This document shows positions 1 to 10,175 of a stretch of 64,000 nucleotides of DNA, in pieces. The DNA is from an uncultured Methylophilaceae bacterium (GTDB lineage Bacteria > Pseudomonadota > Gammaproteobacteria > Burkholderiales > Methylophilaceae), in NCBI GenBank assembly GCA_903899965.1, contig CAIULB010000030.1, positions 153,489 to 217,488 of the forward strand, in the 5' to 3' direction. The notes beneath the pieces are model-generated. The model worked only from the letters and a program-made list of their open reading frames with translations, made no database searches and was not told where the DNA came from. The position numbers and the translations under genes were made by a program. Every line of letters starts with the position of its first letter. Positions within the stretch are counted from its first letter, which is position 1.

Positions 1-753
1 GATTTGCAGTTTGCGGTTCAATATAACCTTAAAAACGTTGAGGACACATTATTCAATAATCGAAGTGTAGATGAAGCTGTTCGTGGTATTGCTGAAACAG
101 CTATTCGTGAAGTTGTGGGTAAAAGTAAGTTGGATTTTGCGCTTTACGAAGGTCGTGATGAAGTTGCAGTGAATACCAAAAAATTAATGCAGGAAATCCT
201 AGATCGTTATAAAACAGGGGTTAACGTAGTGAGTGTCACTATGCAAAACGCTCAACCCCCTGAGCAAGTACAAGCTGCTTTTGAAGATGCGGTTAAAGCG
301 AAGCAAGATTTGGAGCGCCAAAAGAATGAAGGGCAGGCTTATGCTAATGATGTGATTCCCAAGGCTCGTGGTACTGCCTCTCGATTACTTCAAGAAGCGG
401 CGGGCTATAAATTGCGTGTTGAAAATGAAGCGCAAGGTAATGTAAGTCGCTTTAATCAAATTCTCGCGCAATATCAACATGCACCAGAGGTAACGCGTTC
501 ACGGATGTATTTGGATGCGCAAGAGCAGATTATGTCTAGCGTAAGTAAAGTAATCGTTGACCAAAAAAATGGTAGCAATTTGCTTTACTTGCCTTTGGAT
601 AAGCTGATGGTAACCACAGGTGCAAATGTCCCACCAGCACCAGCGGTTACGCCACCTGCACAGCCTAACCCAACCACAAAAGTTGCGCCAAATAGTTACA
701 CGGACAACAGGGCGCGTGACGACTCACGAAGCCGTGACCGTGATAGCCGATAA
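1..753 (+). CDS. hflK: FtsH protease activity modulator HflK (5' truncated by window)
   Basis: Reading frame open from base 1; SPFH/band-7 type C-terminal region with Ala/Glu-rich coiled coil; immediately followed by hflC. Confidence 0.93.
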   Translation, partial: DLQFAVQYNLKNVEDTLFNNRSVDEAVRGIAETAIREVVGKSKLDFALYEGRDEVAVNTKKLMQEILDRYKTGVNVVSVTMQNAQPPEQVQAAFEDAVKAKQDLERQKNEGQAYANDVIPKARGTASRLLQEAAGYKLRVENEAQGNVSRFNQILAQYQHAPEVTRSRMYLDAQEQIMSSVSKVIVDQKNGSNLLYLPLDKLMVTTGANVPPAPAVTPPAQPNPTTKVAPNSYTDNRARDDSRSRDRDSR

Positions 754-755
754 AA

Positions 756-1640
756 GTGAGAGATAAGATGAAAAATTTAGGTGTAGTGCTTATCGGTTTC
801 TTGTTAGCGATTATTTTAATAAGCGCGTCAATGTTTACAGTTGACCAACGGGAATATGCCTTGGTTAAACGCTTGGGTGAAGTTGTGGCGATTAAAAAAA
901 CCCCAGGCTTGTACTTAAAAGCGCCATTTGTCGATAATGTTGTGTATTTTGACAATCGTATTTTGACGCTGAATTGGGAAGAGCCTGACCGCTTTATTAC
1001 TAGCGAAAAGAAAAACGTGCTGGTGGATTCTTTTGTTAAATGGCGCATTATCGACCCGCAAAAGTATTACGTTTCAGTTCATGGCGATGAAGTGCAAGCT
1101 GAGCGTAGATTGTCTCAAACTGTGAATGACGGATTGCGTGCTGAGTTTGGTAAACGCACCATTCATGATGTGGTATCCGGTGAACGCAGTCAAATTATGG
1201 AAATCCTTCGTCAGCGCGCTGACCGCGACTCACGCCAAATAGGTATTCAAGTATTGGATGTCCGCATTAAACGCGTTGATTTGCCTGAGAATGTGAGCAA
1301 CTCAGTTTATGACCGTATGGAAGCTGAGCGTAAAGGCGTTGCCAATCAGTTACGCTCTGAAGGCTCTGCCGCAGCTGAAAAAATTCGTGCCGATGCCGAC
1401 AGGCAGCGTGAAGTCATTGTTGCTGAGGCTTTTAAAGAAGCGCAGCGCATTAAAGGTGAGGGTGACGCAACCGCAGCCGGCATTTACTCTGCGGCGTATG
1501 GCAAAAGTCCAGAGTTTTATGCGTTTTATCGTAGTCTAGAAGCTTACCGTAACAGCTTTAAGAGTAAGAGTGATGTCATGGTACTTGAGCCTAGTTCGGA
1601 CTTTTTGAAATATATGCGCAATTCTGGCGCTAAAAAATAA
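756..1640 (+). CDS. hflC: Protease modulator HflC
   Basis: SPFH protein with N-terminal TM and 'FTVDQREYALVKRLGEV'; adjacent to hflK. Start may be GTG 756 or ATG 768. Confidence 0.95.
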   Translation: MRDKMKNLGVVLIGFLLAIILISASMFTVDQREYALVKRLGEVVAIKKTPGLYLKAPFVDNVVYFDNRILTLNWEEPDRFITSEKKNVLVDSFVKWRIIDPQKYYVSVHGDEVQAERRLSQTVNDGLRAEFGKRTIHDVVSGERSQIMEILRQRADRDSRQIGIQVLDVRIKRVDLPENVSNSVYDRMEAERKGVANQLRSEGSAAAEKIRADADRQREVIVAEAFKEAQRIKGEGDATAAGIYSAAYGKSPEFYAFYRSLEAYRNSFKSKSDVMVLEPSSDFLKYMRNSGAKK

Positions 1641-1655
1641 TTGATTTGAGTGTTT

Positions 1656-2810
1656 ATGCGTAATTGGTTACTTCCTGAATATATCGAAGATGTATTGCCT
1701 GCTGAAGCGGCGCAAATTGAGTCTTTACGTAGGTCATTGTTGGACCTTTTGGATGTGCATGGCTATCAATTCGTTATGCCGCCAATGTTGGAGTATTTAG
1801 AGTCTCTCATTACAGGCGTGGGTCATGATTTAGACTTAGCGACTTTTAAAGTGGTGGATCAGCTAACAGGCCGTCTGATGGGTGTTCGGGCGGATATTAC
1901 GCCACAAGCAGCCCGCATCGATGCACATATGCTCAATAATCAAGGCGTGACGCGCCTTTGTTACGCAGGAAGCGTATTAAGAACCAACCCTGATGGATTG
2001 GCACAGACGCGTCAACCGATGCAGTTAGGGGCTGAACTGTTTGGACATGCTGGGATAGAAGCTGATATTGAGATTCAGCGTTTGATGGTTAAAACGCTCC
2101 AAGCTGCTGGTGTTAATGCTTTGCAAATTGATTTTAGTCATGTGGGTATCTTTGATAGCTTAATGAGTAAAGTCCAGGTAAGTGAAGTACTTAAACAGTC
2201 TGTTTACCAAGCACTACAAAGCAAAGATCAAACAGAAGTAAAAGCGCTTACTCAAGATTTTGATGCGGAAACGCGCGAAGCTTTGTGCCGTTTGACCGAG
2301 CTAAATGGCGATGCGAGCATTTTGACTGTTGCCGCTAAGGATTTACCAAAAACACCTGAAATTACGCGTGCTTTAAACGATTTAACGCAAGTCGCTAAAG
2401 ATTTAGCCGATTTAGCTGTTGGTTTAAGTTTCGATTTGGCCGAGCTCCGTGGCTATCACTATCATAGTGGAATGGTTTTCGCGGCTTATGCACAAGGTTG
2501 CTCAGGTCCATTGGCGTTTGGTGGTCGATATGATGAGGTAGGACAAGCCTTTGGTCGTGCTCGTGCAGCGACCGGCTTTAGCTTAGATTTGCGAGGATTG
2601 GTAAAAGCACTTCCAGCATTAAAAGTGAAAAAAGGTATTTTGGCGCCTTACGGTAATGAAGCGTCTTTAATAAGTAAAATTAATTCATTAAGAGCATCTG
2701 GTGAGAAGGTGGTTCAAGAGCTGCCAGGCCATGATGCTTATATTGCAGAACTGAACTGCGATAGAAAATTAGTTAACCAAGCAGGGCAATGGCAAGTGGT
2801 TTCTGCGTAA
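1656..2810 (+). CDS. hisZ: ATP phosphoribosyltransferase regulatory subunit HisZ
   Basis: HisRS-like class II fold (MRNWLLPEYIEDVLP..., 'TRQPMQLGAELFG'); ORF track starts at GTG 1650 but ATG 1656 is likely; between hflC and purA as in many betaproteobacteria. Confidence 0.9.
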   Translation: MRNWLLPEYIEDVLPAEAAQIESLRRSLLDLLDVHGYQFVMPPMLEYLESLITGVGHDLDLATFKVVDQLTGRLMGVRADITPQAARIDAHMLNNQGVTRLCYAGSVLRTNPDGLAQTRQPMQLGAELFGHAGIEADIEIQRLMVKTLQAAGVNALQIDFSHVGIFDSLMSKVQVSEVLKQSVYQALQSKDQTEVKALTQDFDAETREALCRLTELNGDASILTVAAKDLPKTPEITRALNDLTQVAKDLADLAVGLSFDLAELRGYHYHSGMVFAAYAQGCSGPLAFGGRYDEVGQAFGRARAATGFSLDLRGLVKALPALKVKKGILAPYGNEASLISKINSLRASGEKVVQELPGHDAYIAELNCDRKLVNQAGQWQVVSA

Positions 2811-2869
2811 GCATTAAATAGAAAATAGCAGTACAAAATTATAAAAAGCACTTAAATATTACTAGGTAG

Positions 2870-4194
<1,325 letters not shown>

Positions 4195-4195
<1 letters not shown>

Positions 4196-4743
4196 TGAAA
4201 CCTGTTGAAAAGCAGCGTATGGCTTGGGCTTTAACGGGTTCAGGCCATTATTTACGTGAATGTATCGCTATTTTTAATAAGCTAGAAGATGTCGATTTGT
4301 TTCTAAGTAAAGCAGCCGCTGAAATTCTCCAGCAATACGGCTATAAGCATAATGCAGGTAAAGTCTACCAAGATAAAACCGCAAGTTCAGTGCCTGTTGA
4401 GCTGTTTTATCATGGGGCTTACCACACAGTAATTATTGCGCCGACAACTTCAAACACTGTTGCTAAAATGGTTTGCGGAATTTCCGATAACCTAGTGACA
4501 AATATCTTTGCACAAGCAGGTAAATGCCGAGTTCCAAGCATTGTGTTTGCTTGTGATACAGAAGCTGAGCTTGAGTCTGAAGCACCTCGTGAGAATATGG
4601 TGAAGGTTTATCCGCGCCGTATTGATTTAGAAAACACAGCAAAACTCAAAATATTCGAAGAAACAACAGTGGTCGAAAATATGCAGCAACTCGACACTGC
4701 CATTCAGGCAAGATTAGCATGTCTGAAAGCATCCTCTTTTTAA
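4195..4743 (+). CDS. Flavoprotein (AfpA / DmrB-like, methanopterin-associated)
   Basis: FMN-binding flavoprotein-type sequence (WALTGSGHYLRE..., IIAPTTSNTVAKMV); start overlaps purA stop (TAATG); sits in methanopterin/methylofuran-type cluster. Confidence 0.75.
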
Positions 4744-6113
4744 CAGGAAAGTTGGCCGAAAAGAGCTTGCATCAAGTATTAGCAAGCATGCAGCCAGCAC
4801 CTTTCAAATATCGGATTACCCAAATTGGCGTATCCGTTGCCGCACTGATGACCCCTGAACTTATTGCTAGACGTGTACCTGAGGTTGGCGACGCGAGCAG
4901 GGTCATTGTGCCTGGATTGTGTTGTGGCGACTTAACGATGCTTGAAGATAAATACGGCGTGCCTGTAGCACGAGGCCCTGTGGACTTGAAAGATTTGCCG
5001 CAATACTTTGGTCGCGGCGGCAAAGCACCTGACTTATCCAAATATGATGTGAATATCTTTGCAGAAATCGTCGATGCTCCGCAATTAAGCGTTGAAGAAA
5101 TATTGGTGCGCGCGCAACACTTTCAATCGCAAGGTGCCAATGTCATTGATCTAGGTTGTTTGCCGAACACGCCGTTTCCACATTTAGCTGATGCAATTAA
5201 AACGCTCAAAGCGGCTGGCTTTAAGGTGAGTGTTGATTCTTTAAGCGCGGACGATCTATTGCTTGCAGGCAAATCAGGCGCGGATTACCTACTAAGCCTG
5301 ACTGAACATACTTTGTGGATTGCGGAGCAAGTAAATGCTGTCCCAGTGTTAATTCCAGAAAAATCAGGCAGCTTGCCGTCCTTATATCGCGCCATTGAAG
5401 GTATGCGTAAACTCGGCAAGCCATTCATTGCTGATGCCATTCTTGACCCCATTCCCTTTGGCTTCACAGAATCGATCGTTCGTTACCACAAGCTTCGTAA
5501 ACGCTACCCCGACATTCAAATCATGATGGGCGTGGGTAACATCACTGAGCTTACCGATGCCGATACCACGGGCATTAATGCCATATTGTTTGGCATCATT
5601 AGTGAGCTCAACATCAATGCAGTATTAGCGACATCTGTGAGTCCTCATGCAATTAATGCGGTTGCAGAGGCTGACGTCGCGAGACGTATGATGTTTGCTG
5701 CGCGTGAAGAAAATCGATTGCCTCGAGATTACACCGCAGGCTTATTGGGTATGCATGACCGTAGACCTTTTACATATACGCTAGATGAAATCGCAGAATT
5801 CGCAGCGCAAATTAAAGACCCTAGTTTTAGGATTCAAGTAAGCAAAGAGGGCATGCACATCTACAACCGTGATGGGTTATTTAGCGACATTGATCCATTC
5901 AAGCTGTATCCAAACTTGAAGGTTGAAGATGACGCTTCACATGCCTTCTATTTAGGGGTTGAGCTTGCAAGGGCGCAAATCGCATGGCAACTCAAGAAGC
6001 GCTATACCCAAGATGAAGAACTCGCATGGGGCGTTAATACCTATGAAAGCAGCCAAGAAGGAAAGACCGCTCATCGTGAAGCTTCGATGAAAGAGAAGAA
6101 GCAAAAGCCATGA
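4719..6113 (+). CDS. Dihydropteroate synthase-like protein (DUF6513 + pterin-binding domain)
   Basis: 'QGANVIDLGCLPNTPFPHLADAIKTLKAAGFKVSVDSL' pterin-binding TIM-barrel-like motif; overlaps upstream ORF by 25 nt. Confidence 0.75.
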   Translation: MSESILFLTGKLAEKSLHQVLASMQPAPFKYRITQIGVSVAALMTPELIARRVPEVGDASRVIVPGLCCGDLTMLEDKYGVPVARGPVDLKDLPQYFGRGGKAPDLSKYDVNIFAEIVDAPQLSVEEILVRAQHFQSQGANVIDLGCLPNTPFPHLADAIKTLKAAGFKVSVDSLSADDLLLAGKSGADYLLSLTEHTLWIAEQVNAVPVLIPEKSGSLPSLYRAIEGMRKLGKPFIADAILDPIPFGFTESIVRYHKLRKRYPDIQIMMGVGNITELTDADTTGINAILFGIISELNINAVLATSVSPHAINAVAEADVARRMMFAAREENRLPRDYTAGLLGMHDRRPFTYTLDEIAEFAAQIKDPSFRIQVSKEGMHIYNRDGLFSDIDPFKLYPNLKVEDDASHAFYLGVELARAQIAWQLKKRYTQDEELAWGVNTYESSQEGKTAHREASMKEKKQKP

Positions 6114-6706
6114 GCCCCGTTAATAAAACTCTAGAAAAAATCAACGAAATCATTCTCATCTCGGAGTGTGAAGATGGATCACCACATATTGCGCCATTTG
6201 GTACTCGTGAGCGTGACGGCTTGATTTTAATCGCACCATTCAGGCCATCTACTAGCTTAGATAATTTATTGAGTGGACGACGCGCAAGCATTAATACAAC
6301 CGATGATGTAAGGGTTTTTGCAGGGGCTTTAACTGGAAGACGCAGTTGGCTTGTGGAGAATAGAGCCGGTGCTTTAGTACTTCAATCTACGCTTACTTAC
6401 CAATCGCTGAAACTAGAAAAAGTTGAAGATGATATTCAGCGCCCTAAGCTTTACTTTAGTGTGCTTAAAGAAGAAATGCTCAAGCCCTTTCAAGGTTACA
6501 ACCGGGCACAAGCTGCAGTGGTTGAGTTGTGTGTACTTGTAAGCCGTTTGAATATGTTACCCATAGAAAAAATCACCTCCGAAATGGAGTATCTTCGTAT
6601 CGCCATAGAAAAAACAGCCGGGCATATAGAGCTAGAAGCGTGGGGTTGGCTGGTTGAGGCAATAGAAAACCATCAGGCTCAAGTGTTAGGAGATAATCTT
6701 GCTTAA
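6110..6706 (+). CDS. DUF447 family protein (flavin-binding split-barrel-like)
   Basis: N-terminus 'INEIILISECEDGSPHIAPFGTRERDGLILIAPFRPSTS LDNL' resembles DUF447; ATGA overlap with upstream ORF. Confidence 0.72.
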   Translation: MSPVNKTLEKINEIILISECEDGSPHIAPFGTRERDGLILIAPFRPSTSLDNLLSGRRASINTTDDVRVFAGALTGRRSWLVENRAGALVLQSTLTYQSLKLEKVEDDIQRPKLYFSVLKEEMLKPFQGYNRAQAAVVELCVLVSRLNMLPIEKITSEMEYLRIAIEKTAGHIELEAWGWLVEAIENHQAQVLGDNLA

Positions 6707-7388
6707 GGCTCAACCGCATATCAAGATGTTAGCGAGTGTTACAAGCGTCGATGAGGCGTTAATTGCACTTGATGCTGGTGTTGATATGATAGACCTCAAA
6801 AATCCAAGCACAGGTGCATTGGGGGCGCTTGACCCTGCTTTGGTAAAAGACATTGTGGATGCGGTTAATCACCGCACCACAGTTAGTGCAACGATAGGTG
6901 ACTTGCCTATGCAGCCTAGCCTGATTGTTGATGCAACAAAAATAATGGTAGAAACAGGCGTTGATATCTTAAAAATTGGGTTCTTCGGGCAGTTGAATCA
7001 TGCTATATGTCTAGACGCTTTAAAATTTCAAGCAAGCCAAACTAAACTGATTGCAGTGTTACTTGCTGATGAACAACCGGACTTTGGTTTGTTGAAAAAT
7101 ATCGCTGAAGCCGGCTTTTATGGTGTGATGCTAGATACTGCGAACAAAAGTAAGGGGCATTTATTAAGCCATTTACCGCTTAGTCGACTAATGGAGTTTG
7201 TCAGTAGTGCCTCATTACTTGGGCTCCAAACTGGCTTGGCTGGCTCTGTTAATGTTGGCCATATTAAAGATCTCTGCGATGTAAAGCCTTCCTACTTGGG
7301 TTTTCGCGGAGCTTTGTGTGAGAAAAATCAACGAGCTTTAGGCTTGGATGCCACTAAAGTTCGGAGTATTAAAAAAATGCTTCATTAA
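6699..7388 (+). CDS. (5-formylfuran-3-yl)methyl phosphate synthase-like (MfnB family, DUF556)
   Basis: 'MLASVTSVDEALIALDAGVDMIDLKNPSTGALGAL' characteristic of MfnB; overlaps upstream ORF by 8 nt. Confidence 0.82.
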   Translation: MLKAQPHIKMLASVTSVDEALIALDAGVDMIDLKNPSTGALGALDPALVKDIVDAVNHRTTVSATIGDLPMQPSLIVDATKIMVETGVDILKIGFFGQLNHAICLDALKFQASQTKLIAVLLADEQPDFGLLKNIAEAGFYGVMLDTANKSKGHLLSHLPLSRLMEFVSSASLLGLQTGLAGSVNVGHIKDLCDVKPSYLGFRGALCEKNQRALGLDATKVRSIKKMLH

Positions 7389-7470
7389 GACATTCTTTAA
7401 ATCGGCTAAAAAGCACTTTAATATGCTTTAATTCAAGTCGCTATAAGTGGCGGCTTATTATGTGAGAAAT

Positions 7471-8838
7471 ATGACTGAACCTAGCAAAAAAATCGTGGAC
7501 AAAATAAATGTAGACTTAATAATTGAAGCCAGATGGCTTGTACCAGTCATTCCACGCAATCAAGTTTTAGATTATCACGCTGTTGTTATTCATCAAGGTT
7601 GCATCGTTGATATTGCAGCAATCGATGCTGCAAGGGAACAATACACCGCGACAAAAACTGTTGCGCTCATTGAGCACGTGTTAATTCCAGGTTTGATCAA
7701 TTTGCATGCTCATGCTGGGATGACACTCATGCGTGGCTTGGCGGACGATATTCCATTGATGCCTTGGCTACAAAATCACATTTGGCCTGCTGAGCAGCAA
7801 ATCGTTTCTGAAAAGTTTGTGCGTGATAGCACCTTATTCGGCTGTGCTGAAATGCTTGCTGGCGGGGTGACTTGTTTTAATGATATGTATTTTTATCCTC
7901 AAGCAAGCGCAGAAGCTGTTTTGCAAGCCGGAATGCGAGCTCAGCTTGGTTTAGTGGTTTTAGAGTTCCCAACCAACTATGCCAATAACGCAGATGACTA
8001 TATTGAAAAAGGCCTGTTAACTCGCGATGCTTGGCGTGGAAATCCATTGCTTTCAGCAAGTTTGGCGCCTCATGCGCCTTATACTGTTTCGGACACCACT
8101 TTTCAAAAAGTCATTACTTATGCGGAGCAATTAGGGTTAGGTGTTCATACACACCTGCATGAAACAAAGGCAGAAATCGCCGAGAGCATTGAAAAGTTTG
8201 GTGTTCGTCCCATTAAGCGCATGGCGAATTTAGGGCTTTTAGGCCCTAATCTTACCGCCGCACATTGCGTGCAAATCAATGATGAGGACTTGGATTTATT
8301 AAGTGAACATGGTACTCATGTCGCCCATTGCCCAAGCTCTAACGCAAAGCTAGGAAGTGGCATTGCGCCAATTCCTAACTTGTTAAATACTGGCATTAAT
8401 GTCGGTTTGGGCACGGATGGTGCTGCAAGTAATAATCGACAAGATATGTTTACTGAAATGCGCTTAGCTGCTCTATTGGCTAAGGCGACGACCGAAGATG
8501 CAACCAGCATACCAGCGGCACAAGCTTTAGAAATGGCCACTATTAACGGTGCTAGGGCATTAGGTTTAGATCATCAAATTGGCTCAATTGAGGTTGGTAA
8601 GCTAGCTGATTTAAGTGCTTTACGAATTGCAGATGTTGAAACTTTGCCATGCTTCGACCCTCTATCTCATGTGATATATGCTTGTGGTTGTGAGCATGTC
8701 AGTCATGTTTGGGTTGCGGGCGATTTGCGTTTTGAGCGCTCAAGCCAACAATCAGGCTTATATGCCAATATTGAACCTAACGAATTAAAGGAAATTGCAT
8801 TGCTATGGCAATCGAAATTGAATCATCACAAAGCTTAA
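7471..8838 (+). CDS. mtaD: TRZ/ATZ family amidohydrolase; 5'-methylthioadenosine/S-adenosylhomocysteine deaminase-like
   Basis: '[28 protein letters not shown]', HxH and '[20 protein letters not shown]'; ORF track starts at GTG 7447, ATG 7471 preferred. Confidence 0.85.
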   Translation: MTEPSKKIVDKINVDLIIEARWLVPVIPRNQVLDYHAVVIHQGCIVDIAAIDAAREQYTATKTVALIEHVLIPGLINLHAHAGMTLMRGLADDIPLMPWLQNHIWPAEQQIVSEKFVRDSTLFGCAEMLAGGVTCFNDMYFYPQASAEAVLQAGMRAQLGLVVLEFPTNYANNADDYIEKGLLTRDAWRGNPLLSASLAPHAPYTVSDTTFQKVITYAEQLGLGVHTHLHETKAEIAESIEKFGVRPIKRMANLGLLGPNLTAAHCVQINDEDLDLLSEHGTHVAHCPSSNAKLGSGIAPIPNLLNTGINVGLGTDGAASNNRQDMFTEMRLAALLAKATTEDATSIPAAQALEMATINGARALGLDHQIGSIEVGKLADLSALRIADVETLPCFDPLSHVIYACGCEHVSHVWVAGDLRFERSSQQSGLYANIEPNELKEIALLWQSKLNHHKA

Positions 8839-9527
8839 ACGTCGATCCAGCAGAGCTGGAAAAATTTGCAAGCCTCGCGCATCGCTGGTGGGATAAAAGC
8901 AGTGAATTTAAGCCATTGCATGCGATTAATCCGCTACGCTTAAACTTTATTGATGGCTTAGTTGATTTGCAAGGTAAGCGTGTATTGGATGTAGGCTGTG
9001 GTGGCGGCATTTTGTCTGAATCTATGGATGAAAAGGGCGCGAATGTCACAGGAATCGATTTAGGTGATAAAGCACTTAAAGTGGCTAAATTGCATCAATT
9101 GGAATCGGGCTCAAAGGTCGACTATCGTTTGGTGTCGGTTGAGGATTTAGCCAAAGAACAGCCATCCAGCTTTGATGTGGTGACATGTATGGAAATGCTA
9201 GAACATGTGCCAGACCCTGAAGCGATCATTCGCGCTTGCGCTCAATTGGTGAAGCCGGGTGGCTCCGTCTTTTTTTCAACCATCAATCGAAACCCTAAAG
9301 CTTACCTGTTTGGTGTGATTGGCGCTGAATATGTGCTTAACATGCTGCCAAAAGGCACGCATGAGTATCAAAAATTCATCAAGCCATCAGAGCTATCTTC
9401 TTGGGCTCGTTATGCAGGATTAGATATCGCACAACTCAAAGGTATGGGTTACAACCCATTAACCGACCATTACTCATTGGGTGATGATGTTTCGGTCAAT
9501 TACCTCATTCATACAATTAAGTCTTAA
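8805..9527 (+). CDS. ubiG: Ubiquinone biosynthesis O-methyltransferase UbiG
   Basis: '[28 protein letters not shown]'; overlaps mtaD by 34 nt. Confidence 0.95.
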   Translation: MAIEIESSQSLNVDPAELEKFASLAHRWWDKSSEFKPLHAINPLRLNFIDGLVDLQGKRVLDVGCGGGILSESMDEKGANVTGIDLGDKALKVAKLHQLESGSKVDYRLVSVEDLAKEQPSSFDVVTCMEMLEHVPDPEAIIRACAQLVKPGGSVFFSTINRNPKAYLFGVIGAEYVLNMLPKGTHEYQKFIKPSELSSWARYAGLDIAQLKGMGYNPLTDHYSLGDDVSVNYLIHTIKS

Positions 9528-9528
9528 T

Positions 9529-10170
9529 ATGATTTTATTTGATCTCGATGGTACGCTTGTTGATACCGCGCCAGACCTCGGTTATGCGCTCAATTTGCAA
9601 CGTGAGCGTCATGGTTTAGACCATTTGCCTATGGAAGCAATTCGCCCCTTCGCCTCGCATGGCTCAAAGGGACTGCTAAGCATTGGTTTTGATTTGACGC
9701 CCGAAGATAAAGCTTTTGAAACGATGCGGGTTGAGTATTTGGATTTGTATGACCAAGTATTTACGCGTTCGCCAGTGCTTTTTGATGGCGTGGGGGAGTT
9801 GCTTACAAATCTCCATCAGAGCGATATCAAATGGGGGGTTGTCACAAATAAGCCAAGACGTTTTGCTGCGCCATTAATTGAGTCTATGCAATTAAGCACC
9901 CCTATGGCTTGTCTGGTCTGTGGTGATGATGCTGCGCTACCTAAGCCAGCGCCAGACACTTTGTTTATGGCTTGTGAGCAATCTTTGGTAAAACCAGAGC
10001 ATTGTTTTTATGTGGGTGATGCAGAGCGCGATATTGAGGCGGGCAACGCTGCGGGAATGAAGACTGTGGTAGCTTTGTGGGGTTATATTGACGTTATGGA
10101 TAAGCCAAAAACATGGGGTGCTGATTTCGCTATTAACCGCCCATCGGAACTCATTGAATTGTTGGTTTAA
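9529..10170 (+). CDS. gph: HAD-family phosphoglycolate phosphatase
   Basis: 'MILFDLDGTLVDTAPDLGYALN'; start corrected from 9481 to ATG 9529. Confidence 0.9.
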   Translation: MILFDLDGTLVDTAPDLGYALNLQRERHGLDHLPMEAIRPFASHGSKGLLSIGFDLTPEDKAFETMRVEYLDLYDQVFTRSPVLFDGVGELLTNLHQSDIKWGVVTNKPRRFAAPLIESMQLSTPMACLVCGDDAALPKPAPDTLFMACEQSLVKPEHCFYVGDAERDIEAGNAAGMKTVVALWGYIDVMDKPKTWGADFAINRPSELIELLV

Positions 10171-10175
10171 AGCTT

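Noticed and set aside
7389-7470. SAH/SAM riboswitch upstream of the deaminase-like gene
   Set aside because: Only a simple hairpin is visible; I could not match known riboswitch consensus by eye, so reported only as a leader hairpin
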